A stretch of 61,200 nucleotides of DNA from Nocardioides sp. (GCF_014360585.1 NZ_JACIXG010000025.1:1-61200), one strand, 5' to 3'; counted from the first letter of the stretch, positions 34,802-43,318 are shown. Notes: generated from the sequence alone by a model not told the origin. Numbers and translations are program-made.

Positions 34802-35914
34802 GTGCAGCGCGAGGTCGTGACCGGGGCACGCCGGGTGGTGGTCAAGGTCGGATCGTCCTCGCTGACCACGGCCTCGGGAGGCATCGACCCCGACCGGTTG
34901 AGCGCTCTGGTCGACGTGCTCGCGAAGACCCGGGCCACCGGCACCGAGGTCGTGCTGGTCTCCTCGGGGGCGATCGCGGCCGGGCTCTCGCCGCTGGGGC
35001 TGGCCAAGCGTCCGCGGGCGCTGGCCAAGCAGCAGGCGGCGGCGAGCGTGGGCCAAGGGCTGCTGGTGCACCGCTACACCGACGAGCTCGCTCGGCACGG
35101 CATCATCGCCGGCCAGGTGCTGCTCACCGTCGACGACCTGAACCGGCGGGCGCACTACCGCAACGCCGACGCGACGCTGTCGAAGCTGCTCGACCTGGGT
35201 GTGCTCCCGATCGTCAACGAGAACGACACGGTGGCCACCTCCGAGATCCGGTTCGGTGACAACGACCGGCTCGCGGCGCTGGTGGCCCACCTGGTCAAGG
35301 CCGACCTGCTGGTGCTGCTCAGCGACGTCGACGCACTCTACGACGCACCACCGTCCCAGCCCGGTTCACGGCGGATCGATGAGGTCGCCTCGCTGGCTGA
35401 TCTCGCTGGTGTGACCATCGGCAAGGCCGGCGTCGCCGGGGTCGGCACGGGCGGAATGGTGACCAAGCTCGAGGCGGCCCGGATCGCTGTCGACGACGGC
35501 GTTCCGGTCGTGCTGACCTCGGCGGCTCAGGCCGAGGCGGCGCTCGCGGGCGAGCCGGTCGGCACCCTGTTCCACGCCGTCGGCAGGCGGCGGCCGGCGC
35601 GGCTGCTCTGGCTGCAGCACGCCACCGAGCCGGTCGGCTCGATCACCGTCGACGCCGGCGCTGTCGCCGCGATCAGTCGCCGCGGGGCCTCGCTGCTCGC
35701 CGCGGGGGTCACCGGCTCCTCGGGGGCGTTCCACGCCGGTGACCCGGTCGATGTCGTCGACCCCTCGGGGGCGGCCGTCGCTCGTGGCCTGGTGAACTAC
35801 GACGCCGACGAGATCCCGCGACTGGCCGGGCGCTCCTCGGGCTATCTGGAGGCCAACCTCGGGGCTGCGTACGCTCGGGAGGTCATCCACCGCGACGACC
35901 TGGTCGTCCTGTGA
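34802..35914 (+). CDS. proB: Glutamate 5-kinase
   Basis: First step of proline biosynthesis: ATP-dependent phosphorylation of glutamate. The 370-residue protein has the amino-acid-kinase domain (VVVKVGSSSLT at the start, VNENDTVATSEIRFGDNDRLAALVA) and a C-terminal PUA domain (about 275-365). GTG start with GAGGGGG upstream. The usual partner proA (glutamyl-phosphate reductase) does not follow in this window. Confidence 0.97.
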   Translation: MQREVVTGARRVVVKVGSSSLTTASGGIDPDRLSALVDVLAKTRATGTEVVLVSSGAIAAGLSPLGLAKRPRALAKQQAAASVGQGLLVHRYTDELARHGIIAGQVLLTVDDLNRRAHYRNADATLSKLLDLGVLPIVNENDTVATSEIRFGDNDRLAALVAHLVKADLLVLLSDVDALYDAPPSQPGSRRIDEVASLADLAGVTIGKAGVAGVGTGGMVTKLEAARIAVDDGVPVVLTSAAQAEAALAGEPVGTLFHAVGRRRPARLLWLQHATEPVGSITVDAGAVAAISRRGASLLAAGVTGSSGAFHAGDPVDVVDPSGAAVARGLVNYDADEIPRLAGRSSGYLEANLGAAYAREVIHRDDLVVL

Positions 35915-36885
35915 AGCGGGCGCGGTGGGTGCCGTTGGTGCTGGGCTGGGGAGTGTTGGTCCTCTGCGGTCTGCCCGCGCTGGCGATCACGCTCTCCCGG
36001 GCGCTGGCGAGCACGGATCTGCGGGCGGTGCGTCTGGCTGCGTTCGCGCCGTTCGGTGTCGTCCTGTACGCCTTGTGCCTGGTCGCGATCCTGGTCCTGG
36101 TGTTGCTTGCCGCCGGTCGTGGTCGGATCAGGCTCGCCGTCGTCGCCGGGGTCGTCGCGCTGCTGCTCGCGGTGCACGTCGCCTGGCAGGCGCCGTTCTA
36201 CGCCGGGTCCCGGGCGACCAGCGCCGGTGAGCCGTTGACGGTGATGACCACCAACCTCTTGGAGGGCAAGGGCGACACCAAAGCGGTGGTCGATGCCGTG
36301 CGCGCCAACAAGGTCGACGTGCTCGCCGTCCAGGAGATCACTGCGGAGGCGCTCGAGAAGCTGACGGTCGCGCTGGGGGACCAGCTGCCCTATCGGAGCG
36401 GCGAGGCGGCCCCCGGCACCATGGGCACGATGCTCTTCGCCGACCGTCCGATCACCAAGTCACGCCGGATCGAGACGGCGATGGGGTCGTGGGCGGCCGA
36501 CGTGGGAGAGTGGCGGGTCGTCGTCGCCCATCCCGCCCCGCCCACGCTCGCGGTGTGGCCGGCCGAGCAGGAGTTGATCATCGAGGCGGCGGCTGCGGAG
36601 AAGCCGGACCTGCTCCTGGGAGATCTCAACGCGTCGCTCGACCACCACACGACCCGGCGACTGCTCGACGACGCGGACCTGCAGGACGCTGCCCGGGCGA
36701 GCAACGCCGGCTGGCAGCCGACCTGGCCGACCGAGGGGTTCGCCGGCATACCTCTGCCGCCGGCGACCGCGATCGACCATGTGCTCATCGGTGACGCCCT
36801 GGTCGCGCTGGCGACCGAGACGGTCGAGGTGCCGGGGTCCGACCACTTGGCGCTGGTCGCCTATCTCGGTACTCCTGAGGGGTAG
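35911..36885 (+). CDS. Endonuclease/exonuclease/phosphatase-fold membrane protein
   Basis: A 324-residue protein with three N-terminal membrane helices (about 6-27, 44-66, 73-92) and an external EEP-fold domain. Motifs are TTNLLEGKGD (Asn), VLAVQEIT (Glu), VVVAHP, LLLGDLNASLDHHT (Asp, Asn), TAIDHVLIG and GSDHLALVA (Asp, His). All metal and catalytic positions are present. The same TM3-plus-EEP layout is common in actinobacteria; substrate unknown. The GTG start overlaps the proB stop by four bases. Confidence 0.88.
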   Translation: MKRARWVPLVLGWGVLVLCGLPALAITLSRALASTDLRAVRLAAFAPFGVVLYALCLVAILVLVLLAAGRGRIRLAVVAGVVALLLAVHVAWQAPFYAGSRATSAGEPLTVMTTNLLEGKGDTKAVVDAVRANKVDVLAVQEITAEALEKLTVALGDQLPYRSGEAAPGTMGTMLFADRPITKSRRIETAMGSWAADVGEWRVVVAHPAPPTLAVWPAEQELIIEAAAAEKPDLLLGDLNASLDHHTTRRLLDDADLQDAARASNAGWQPTWPTEGFAGIPLPPATAIDHVLIGDALVALATETVEVPGSDHLALVAYLGTPEG

Positions 36886-36888
36886 CCT
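36883..36888 (+). promoter_or_regulatory. Predicted -10 box built on the preceding stop codon
   Basis: TAGCCT, whose TAG is the stop of the preceding gene, ends 6 nt before the GTG at 36895. Confidence 0.4.
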
Positions 36889-36894
36889 GCGGCG

Positions 36895-37404
36895 GTGACG
36901 AACAACTCGGACGGTCTGATCCGCTCTGCGCTTCGTGGGAACGAGGAGACCGCCTCGCGGCTGCGACGTACACAGCTGCTCGGTGTGCTCGCGCTGGTGG
37001 TCGCGACCCTCGCGTCGCCGGTGGTCCGGCTGGCCGACGACGACGGGGACGTCGACCGCCAGCTCAACATCTGGGCGGCCATCCAGTGGATCGCAGATGC
37101 GCGAGACGCCTCCGACGGTCTGCCCGCGTCGTTCACCTGGCTCGCGATCGCGCTCTACGTGGCGCTCCTGTTCGTGGTCTCGGCTCCGGTGCTCGCGATC
37201 GTGCTCGCCGTACAGCGGGGCGGTGCGGCCCGCCTCGCCGCCGGGATCGCAGCGTGTGTCGGGTCGGTCGTGACGCTGTCGTGCTGGCTGGTCGTGATCG
37301 GGGACTCGCCCGAGGGGTTCGCCGACCTCCAGCCGATCTGGGGCGTACTGCTCCCGATCGTCCTCGGGCTGTGGACGGCCAACATCCTGGAGACCGACGA
37401 CTAG
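36895..37404 (+). CDS. Hypothetical membrane protein
   Basis: A 169-residue protein with about four hydrophobic segments (22-38, 78-100, 110-130, 143-162) joined by short loops. No motif that I recognise. Its GTG has a TAGCCT box 6 nt upstream and no ribosome site. It runs tail to tail with the next gene, the stops overlapping by four bases. Confidence 0.7.
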   Translation: MTNNSDGLIRSALRGNEETASRLRRTQLLGVLALVVATLASPVVRLADDDGDVDRQLNIWAAIQWIADARDASDGLPASFTWLAIALYVALLFVVSAPVLAIVLAVQRGGAARLAAGIAACVGSVVTLSCWLVVIGDSPEGFADLQPIWGVLLPIVLGLWTANILETDD

Positions 37405-37943
37405 GGTCGATCTTCGAGGTGGCCGAACCACTGCTCCGCGCCGTACGCGGTGAACCGCTCGACCTCGACGAACCCGAGCCTTCGTGCGAGCCGGAGCGAG
37501 CGCTCGTTGGCGACCTGGGTGGTGAGGACGACGGGCTCGCCGGGGAGCGTCGCGTCGATCCAGCCGAGGACCGCCCGGACTGCCTCGTTCGCGACACCCG
37601 CGCCCCACGTCGTGGGTAGGAATTCGCAGCCGATCTCCACTTCGTCGCCCTCGTCGCGTACGTGGTGTGCCCATGCCGGATCCCGGCGCTGGACCGTGAT
37701 CCTTCCGATGAACTCGCCGTCGCGTTCAACGGCGAAGATGCCCGGTCTCGTGTTCGGGTCGACCGGGATCAGCTCCTCGAGCTGCTCGCGGGTGTGCTGT
37801 GGGCCGCCGAGGTATGCCTGCACGATCTCGGACGAGAGCAGCTCGGCCAGTGCTGGTCTGTCTTCGGTCCTGGTCTCTCGGAGGGTCAGGCGCTCGGTGA
37901 CGATCGGGGTCGGGGGCCAGGGGACGGCACCGAGGGGCTTCAT
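37401..37943 (-). CDS. GNAT acetyltransferase, RimJ/RimL type
   Basis: A 180-residue acetyltransferase. The start TERLTLRETRTEDRPALAELL and the region EIGCEFLPTTWGAGVANEAVRAVLGW with ANERSLRLARRLGF are the RimJ/RimL-type acetyl-CoA and acceptor motifs. Could modify an N-terminal amine or a small molecule. Upstream of its start begins the repeat-rich accessory region. Confidence 0.87.
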   Translation of the reverse strand: MKPLGAVPWPPTPIVTERLTLRETRTEDRPALAELLSSEIVQAYLGGPQHTREQLEELIPVDPNTRPGIFAVERDGEFIGRITVQRRDPAWAHHVRDEGDEVEIGCEFLPTTWGAGVANEAVRAVLGWIDATLPGEPVVLTTQVANERSLRLARRLGFVEVERFTAYGAEQWFGHLEDRP

Positions 37944-37974
37944 GCGGTTGGACGGTAGCGGATGTGGGACGTCG

Positions 37975-38195
37975 GTGGTCGAGCTTGTCGAGACCTTCCT
38001 GTCCCGCTTGTCGAGACCTCGCCCCGCTGGCCCGAGCTTGTCGAGACCCCGCCCCGCTGGCCCGAGCTTGTCGAGACCTCGCCCCGCTGGTCGAGCTTGT
38101 AGAGACCGCCCCCCGGTGGTCGAGCCGCCGGAGCCGCTAGGCGGAGGCGTGTCGAGACCAACACGGTCGCCTCGGTGGTCGAGCCTGTCGAGACC
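37975..38195. repeat. Array of GTCGAGACC palindromic short repeats
   Basis: Six to seven units ending in GTCGAGACC, most of the form GAGCTTGTCGAGACC. The middle units recur with a near 30-nt period (separator CGCCCCGCTGG); one unit contains an internal hairpin (38119-38160). A similar unit lies at 51048-51105. This looks like a REP-type intergenic repeat common in this group; no gene is present in 37944-38267. Confidence 0.75.
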
Positions 38196-38267
38196 TCCCT
38201 GCCGGAACGTCCCACCCGAAGGCCGGTGTGGGCCGCCGACCCGGCTTCGAGGGTCTTCTCGAGGAAA

Positions 38268-38408
38268 CCCGGAGTAAAGGACGGCCTTCGGCCGCCGGCT
38301 ACGCCGGCCGCTTCGCGGTCCTTGACACCGGGCTCCCTCGAGAAAGATTTGGCTGGCTATCGGGGCGGCGGCCCGGGTGTGGCGCAGCGCATTCTCGCTT
38401 GGGAACGG
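38268..38408 (+). repeat. Left inverted repeat flanking the DUF222-HNH gene
   Basis: About 140 bp that match the reverse complement of 40354-40493. 38268-38300 is identical to the reverse complement of 40461-40493, and 38348-38364 to that of 40397-40413; similarity continues weakly to the inner ends. Contains internal GC hairpins. Confidence 0.85.
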
Positions 38409-38581
38409 TGATGCGCGTGGGGTGGCAGGGGTGGCCCTTCGGGCCACTTAGCGTCCACAGGTTTGAGGGCGTTCGCTCACCGCGAAAAGTTGGTTTGACC
38501 TGCACAGATAGGTGTTCAAGAAGGCTTGCTGGGAGTAGAATCGGAGGCACTACGACACGCCTTTGAAGGGAGGTGACAGCA

Positions 38582-39844
38582 GTGAGCATCGACCACTGGG
38601 GCACCAGCCCGGGAGACCTCGTCTCGTCGGCTCTTGCTGCCATCGAAACCTCCCTTGAAGAACTCCTTGCGATGGACCCGACCTACTGGCGCACCAGTCA
38701 GAAGAAGGACTACCTCGCGAAGGTGGAGAAGCTCCAAGCACAACAAGCTGCATTGACGCTGCGGGTGCTCGCTGTCTCTGGGGATATCGCCGCAGAGACT
38801 GGCGACAAGGACGCCTCCTCCTGGATGCGTGCCGAGCTGCTAGTCGACAAGGGCGCCGCTCGTTCGCAGATCAAGCTCGCTGCGGGAGTGGCGAGATATG
38901 AGTTGGTTTCTGCCGGCCTTGCTGCCGGTGTCGTCTCCGAGGCGAAGGCCCGAGTGATCACCAAAGCGCTCGACAAGGTCGAGGCCGACCCGTTGGCCAC
39001 CCGCGAGCATCTGGTCTTGGCTGAGAAGTTGCTGGTCGACTACGCGACCCAGTTCACCGCCAAGGAACTGCGGATCGTCGGTAAGCGGATCCTGGTCGAG
39101 GTCGACCCCGCCCGGTTCGAGGAAGCCGAAGCCAAAGCCCTTCTCGCTGAAGAAGAGCGTGCCCAGCAGAAGACCGCGCTACGCGTGTGGGACAACGGCG
39201 ATGGAACCGTCGGGTTCGAGGGTGTACTGCCTGTGTCGATCGGGATGCGGTTCAAGAAGCAGGTCGAGGCCTGGGCCCAACCGCGCAAGCAGCAGCTGGT
39301 CGAGAAGGGTGCTCCGTTGCCGCCGTGGGAGCGGTTGATGGGTCAGGGGTTCGCGCGGTTGATCGAGACCGTCGACCCGAATGCGCTGCCCAGGCACGGT
39401 GGTGACGCGACCGTGGTCAACGTGGTGATCTCCCTCGAGGAGCTCCGCAAAGACCTCGGCACCGCCACCCTCGGGTTCGACGAGACCAACGGCACCACGA
39501 TCACCGCCGCCGAGGCCCGCAGGATGGCATGCAACGCCACCATCATCCCCTGGGTCCTCGGCGGGGACAGTGAGGTGCTGGACATGGGCCGTGGGAGCAG
39601 GGTCTTCGTGCCGATCCAGCGCAAAGCGCTCCGGTTGCAGCAGAAGTGCTGCCAGGCCGAGGGCTGTGACATGCCACCGGAGTGGTGTGACGCCCACCAT
39701 TTCAAACCCTGGGCCGCCGGCGGGAGAACGGATCTGAAGGACGGGGTCCTGCTGTGTCCGCACCATCATCGTCTGGCGCACAACCCTGCCTACGTTCATG
39801 AGCGGTTGCCCGACGGCACCGTCCGGTTCACCCGGCGGCCCTAA
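38582..39844 (+). CDS. DUF222 (13E12 repeat family) HNH endonuclease
   Basis: A 420-residue protein: DUF222 helical domain (about 10-300) and a C-terminal HNH nuclease domain with CCQAEGC, CDAHHFKPWAAGG and LLCPHHHRLAHN (about 358-403). The zinc cysteines and catalytic His-Asn-His positions are present. The family is typically present in many near-identical copies in actinobacterial genomes (REP13E12 in mycobacteria); function is unproven. GTG at 38582 has GGAGG 8 nt upstream; the GTG at 38573 overlaps that site. A TAGAAT box (38536-38541) could be its -10. Flanked by inverted repeats. Confidence 0.92.
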   Translation: MSIDHWGTSPGDLVSSALAAIETSLEELLAMDPTYWRTSQKKDYLAKVEKLQAQQAALTLRVLAVSGDIAAETGDKDASSWMRAELLVDKGAARSQIKLAAGVARYELVSAGLAAGVVSEAKARVITKALDKVEADPLATREHLVLAEKLLVDYATQFTAKELRIVGKRILVEVDPARFEEAEAKALLAEEERAQQKTALRVWDNGDGTVGFEGVLPVSIGMRFKKQVEAWAQPRKQQLVEKGAPLPPWERLMGQGFARLIETVDPNALPRHGGDATVVNVVISLEELRKDLGTATLGFDETNGTTITAAEARRMACNATIIPWVLGGDSEVLDMGRGSRVFVPIQRKALRLQQKCCQAEGCDMPPEWCDAHHFKPWAAGGRTDLKDGVLLCPHHHRLAHNPAYVHERLPDGTVRFTRRP

Positions 39845-40353
39845 ACCGGCACGTCGAGACCACCCCCGCAGCGGTCGTCCCGCCAAGTCCCCCGGCTATG
39901 CGCGGGCACTTTCGCCTGCCCTGGGCCAGGCCGGCTCTGCTTGCGCCGTTGATGTGGACCTGGGTGGCATCGCGTCAACGGCTCGGATCTGGTCGACCCC
40001 CATTCACGGGAGGCTGGGAAGGACTCACGCCCTCCTGCCACCGCCCACGTGCCACCGCCCACTGCGGCCATTACTCCTCGGGACTTGGCCGCCCATCCGG
40101 CCGGGTGCTCCCGAGCCGGCGGACCTTTCCCACTCGTGCAGATTCTCTCCCCACTCCAACGCAACTTCCCCACGCCCGGGAGGGTGGGGAACCTCCGTCC
40201 GGGAAGGGACGGTGCGAAAGAATCGGAAAACCCCGTCCCGTGGGTCATCCGCCTGTTGGGGCAGCCTTGTGATCGATTCACAAGGTGTCATCGTCTAGTA
40301 CAGCGCCCGGCAGACCTTTCTCCTGGCAGGACCGGCCAACCCCGGTCCCCAAG
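39845..40353. other. Non-coding tail of the DUF222-HNH unit
   Basis: About 500 nt between the HNH stop and the right inverted repeat with no convincing reading frame on either strand. It contains GGGAGG-type words, an 8-bp perfect inverted repeat CCTTGTGA-N5-TCACAAGG (40265-40285) and a CCTGGCAGG/CCGGCAG pair around 40310-40330. A structured RNA or recombination site is possible but unproven. Confidence 0.4.
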
Positions 40354-40493
40354 CCCGTACCCAACCCGAACTCGCTGCGCCAAACCCCGCCGCCGACCCG
40401 ATAGCCAGCCAAAATTCTCGACGGATCACGGTGTCAAGGATCGCCGCAGGCGACCGGCGAAGCCGGCGGCCGAAGGCCGTCCTTTACTCCGGG
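40354..40493 (-). repeat. Right inverted repeat flanking the DUF222-HNH gene
   Basis: Reverse complement of the left repeat (38268-38408); the outer 33 bp are identical. The stretch 40494-40598 that follows holds only the rpiB promoter region. Confidence 0.85.
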
Positions 40494-40598
40494 ATTCGGC
40501 GTGAACACCATCCAATACAGGGTCGGCGGCCCCACCCTCAGAAAAACACCAACCCACCAAATCCGAAGTTGAGCCGCCCGTAAGAGAGGATGGACGCC

Positions 40599-41117
40599 AT
40601 GCGCGTCCACATCGGCTGTGACCACGCCGGTCTCGAACTGAAGTCCCATCTGATCAACCGTCTGACGGAGCTCGGCTATGAGCCTGTCGACCATGGCCCG
40701 TTCGTCTATGACGCACTCGACGACTACCCGGTCTTCTGCATCCGGGCGGCAGAGGGTGTGGTCCGCGATCGGGAGCAGGGGCTCGACAGCCTCGGGGTCG
40801 TGATCGGGGGGTCGGGCAACGGTGAGCAGATGGCGGCCAACAAGGTGACCGGGATCCGGTGCGCGCTCGCTTGGAGCGAGGAGACCGCCAAGCTCGCCCG
40901 TGACCACAACAACGCTCAGGTCGTCGCGGTCGGTGGCCGGATGCACAGTCTCGAGGACATGACGAAGTTCGTCGAGATCTTCCTGGCCGAGCCGTTCAGC
41001 GACGAGGAGCGGCACGTACGCCGTATCGACCAGCTCCACGCCTACGACGCCGACGGCGTGCGGCCGGCGCTTCCCGACTCGGCCAAGGGCCTGGGGCCGG
41101 CCGAGGACCAGGACTGA
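40599..41117 (+). CDS. rpiB: Ribose-5-phosphate isomerase B
   Basis: Interconverts ribose 5-phosphate and ribulose 5-phosphate in the pentose phosphate pathway. The 172-residue protein starts MRVHIGCDHAGLELKSHL and carries GGSGNGEQMAANK, the actinobacterial type in which a Glu in place of the E. coli Cys is the catalytic base, as in the M. tuberculosis enzyme. The ATG at 40599 has GAGAGG 9 nt upstream and is preferred over the ATG at 40590. Confidence 0.95.
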   Translation: MRVHIGCDHAGLELKSHLINRLTELGYEPVDHGPFVYDALDDYPVFCIRAAEGVVRDREQGLDSLGVVIGGSGNGEQMAANKVTGIRCALAWSEETAKLARDHNNAQVVAVGGRMHSLEDMTKFVEIFLAEPFSDEERHVRRIDQLHAYDADGVRPALPDSAKGLGPAEDQD

Positions 41118-41124
41118 TCCGGCG

Positions 41125-41982
41125 ATGCCCGAGGGGCACACCCTCCACCGCCTCGCCCTCGACCTGAGCGGTGCCTTCGCCGGCGAGCAGGTCCGGGTCA
41201 GCAGCCCGCAGGGCAGGTTCGCGGACTCCGCCGCACTCCTGGACGGTCAGGTCCTCGTCGGGGCCGAGGCCTGGGGCAAGCAGCTGTTCGTCGAGTTCCC
41301 GGGGGAGCAGCACGTCCACATCCACCTCGGCCTCTACGGCAAGCTCGACCTGTTGCCCTACACCGCCGAGCCCCCTCTTCCCGTCGGCCAGGTCAGGCTC
41401 CGCCTGGTCTCGGCAGGGTCGACCACCGGAAGCGGGACGTACGCAGACCTACGTGGCGCCAACACCTGCAACCTGGTCACCGCGGCCCAGCGTGACGCCG
41501 TGGTCGCGAAGCTCGGGCCGGACCCGCTGCGCGACGACGCCGACCCTGGCCGGGCGTGGCTGCGGATCAGCCGGAGCCGCACGAGCATCGGCGCGCTGCT
41601 GATGGACCAGTCCGTCCTGGCCGGAGTGGGCAACGTCTACCGGGCCGAGGTGCTCTTCCGGCACCGGATCGACCCGATGCGACCGGGCAACACCCTGCGC
41701 CGGAAGCAGTGGGACGCCATCTGGGACGACCTGGTCGAGCTGATGAAGCTCGGCGTCCAGGCGAACCGCATCGACACCGTCCGCGAGGAGCACACGCCGG
41801 AGGCGATGGGTCGCCCGCCGCGCAAGGACGACCACGGCGGCGAGGTCTACGTCTACCGCCGCAGCGGTCAGCCCTGCCTGGTGTGCGGCACGAACGTACG
41901 CACCGTCGAGCTGCAGCAGCGCAACCTCTTCTGGTGTCCGAAGTGCCAGCGCACCTACCGGCCCCGCACGAACGCGAAGTAG
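41125..41982 (+). CDS. Fpg/Nei family DNA glycosylase (endonuclease VIII type)
   Basis: Base-excision repair glycosylase/AP lyase for oxidised bases. The 285-residue protein begins MPEGHTLHRLA with catalytic P2 and E3, has the helix-two-turn-helix segment SIGALLMDQSVLAGVGNVYRAEVLF, and a C-terminal zinc finger CLVCGTNVRTVELQQRNLFW-CPKC. The MPEGHT start marks the Nei branch rather than Fpg (MPELPE). It follows rpiB after 7 nt and is probably co-transcribed. Confidence 0.94.
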   Translation: MPEGHTLHRLALDLSGAFAGEQVRVSSPQGRFADSAALLDGQVLVGAEAWGKQLFVEFPGEQHVHIHLGLYGKLDLLPYTAEPPLPVGQVRLRLVSAGSTTGSGTYADLRGANTCNLVTAAQRDAVVAKLGPDPLRDDADPGRAWLRISRSRTSIGALLMDQSVLAGVGNVYRAEVLFRHRIDPMRPGNTLRRKQWDAIWDDLVELMKLGVQANRIDTVREEHTPEAMGRPPRKDDHGGEVYVYRRSGQPCLVCGTNVRTVELQQRNLFWCPKCQRTYRPRTNAK

Positions 41983-42039
41983 GAGCCCGCACTACTCTCC
42001 GGCCTGCGAGAACGACCACGCAGCCCCCACCTCGAGACC

Positions 42040-42045
42040 TAGAGT
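42040..42045 (+). promoter_or_regulatory. Predicted -10 box for leaderless phosphatase gene
   Basis: TAGAGT ends 6 nt before the ATG at 42052. Confidence 0.45.
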
Positions 42046-42051
42046 GAGGCC

Positions 42052-43131
42052 ATGTCGAGCCATGCCTTCGCAGGCCGTTTGCGGAGCAACGCGATCCGCC
42101 GCAGGTTCCGCGACCCGGAGCTGCGAGCGGTGCTGTGGCTCGGACTGCTCACCGTCCTGCTGACGGTGCTCGCGGCGGCTCAGGTCGGCTGGCTGCAGGT
42201 GGTCCCGGTGGCGGTGCTCACGGTGCCGTTGCTGCTCGGTGCGGTGCTGCTCGGCCCGCGTACGCTCAGCTGGTTCGTCGTCTTCGTGATGGTGATGATC
42301 GTGGTGGCCGCCAGCCGGGTCACGCTCTCCGACCGCGACGCCGCCTCCATCGGGGTGCACTTCCTGCTCGGCGCGATCGTGCTGTCCGTCGCGATGCGCC
42401 GCACCTACCTCGGGGTCGGCGGCCTGAGCGACGAGCTCATGCTGCTCGACCTGACCCACCGGCTCGACCAGGGTGCGATCCCCCCGATGCCTCCGGGGTG
42501 GCTCGCCGACTCGGCGGTCCTGCCTGCGGGCGGCACCCGGTTCGCGGGCGACTTCGTGGTGGCCGCTCGGGTGGAGGACCGGCTGGAGGTGGTCGTCGTG
42601 GACGTCTCCGGCAAGGGGGAGCGAGCAGGCACCAGAGCGCTCCAGCTGTCCGGAGCGTTCGGCGGCCTCCTCGGCGCCGTGCCGCCGGGTGACTTCCTTC
42701 CCGCCGCCAACCGCTACCTGCTCCGCCAGGACTGGCAGGAGGGCTTCGCGACCGCGGTCTATCTCTCCATCGACCTCAGCGACGGCGCCTACGAGATCCG
42801 CACGGCCGGCCACCCGCCCGCGCTCGTACGCCGCGCGTCCACCGGCCGCTGGGAGGAGGCCGACAGCGTCGGCCCGGTGCTCGGGCTCATCGACGACGTC
42901 GACTTCGATGCCTGCACAGGCACGCTCGGCGTGGGGGACATGGTGATGCTCTACACCGACGGAGTCGTGGAGGCGCGGGGCGTCGACCTCGAGGACGGCA
43001 TCAGCAACCTGGTCGCCACCGCCGACCATCTCGCCGTCACCGGACGGGGTGGCGGAGCCCGCCGCCTGCTCGAGGGGATGAGCGCCAGCGCCGACGATCG
43101 CGCACTCGTTGCGGTCGGCAGACGGCGCTGA
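42052..43131 (+). CDS. Membrane-bound PP2C/SpoIIE-type serine phosphatase
   Basis: A 359-residue protein. Four hydrophobic helices lie in residues about 28-118 with short loops, then a SpoIIE/PP2C phosphatase domain (about 140-355). Metal-binding motifs are AGDFVVAAR, VVVVDVSGKGERAGTRALQ, TAGHPPALVRR and MLYTDGVVEARG, all with their aspartates. Such proteins in actinobacteria commonly dephosphorylate anti-anti-sigma factors; no anti-sigma or STAS gene is adjacent, so the target must be elsewhere. Confidence 0.92.
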   Translation: MSSHAFAGRLRSNAIRRRFRDPELRAVLWLGLLTVLLTVLAAAQVGWLQVVPVAVLTVPLLLGAVLLGPRTLSWFVVFVMVMIVVAASRVTLSDRDAASIGVHFLLGAIVLSVAMRRTYLGVGGLSDELMLLDLTHRLDQGAIPPMPPGWLADSAVLPAGGTRFAGDFVVAARVEDRLEVVVVDVSGKGERAGTRALQLSGAFGGLLGAVPPGDFLPAANRYLLRQDWQEGFATAVYLSIDLSDGAYEIRTAGHPPALVRRASTGRWEEADSVGPVLGLIDDVDFDACTGTLGVGDMVMLYTDGVVEARGVDLEDGISNLVATADHLAVTGRGGGARRLLEGMSASADDRALVAVGRRR

Positions 43132-43244
43132 GATCCGCACCGAAACGACCGGACCAACCGGTCAGTAGGGGAGCCGGTTACAGGTGTGAGCCAGATCTAT
43201 GGCAGGATTTCGCAGGTTGCACGAGGGCGTTGGCTCTCGCGTAC

Positions 43245-43318
43245 GCGGATGTAGCTCAATGGTAGAGCCTCAGTCTTCCAAACTGATTACGCGGGTTCGA
43301 TTCCCGTCATCCGCTCCA
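43245..43318 (+). tRNA. tRNA-Gly(TCC)
   Basis: Acceptor GCGGATG/CATCCGC, D arm GCTC/GAGC, anticodon stem TCAGT/ACTGA with loop CTTCCAA (anticodon TCC, 43277-43279), T arm GCGGG/CCCGT, discriminator T and an encoded CCA. Confidence 0.96.

Larger units (their letters stand above)
38268..40493 (+). mobile_element. Candidate inverted-repeat-bounded DUF222-HNH element
   Basis: A 2.2-kb unit: left inverted repeat, promoter region, HNH endonuclease gene, about 500 nt non-coding tail, right inverted repeat. No target-site duplication is visible in the bases just outside (GGAAA left, ATTCG right) and no transposase is present. It may be a homing-type or passively mobile unit. Mobility is inferred, not shown. 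Confidence 0.5.

Noticed and set aside
37975..38195. Possible CRISPR array
   Set aside because: Units vary in length, most separators are themselves repeated, and no cas gene is present.
40265..40285. Perfect inverted repeat as a phage attachment site
   Set aside because: No integrase gene, tRNA or duplicated core lies nearby.
43132..43244. Possible small RNA between the phosphatase gene and tRNA-Gly
   Set aside because: Short GC-rich stretch with no clear promoter-terminator pair; most likely the tRNA promoter region.
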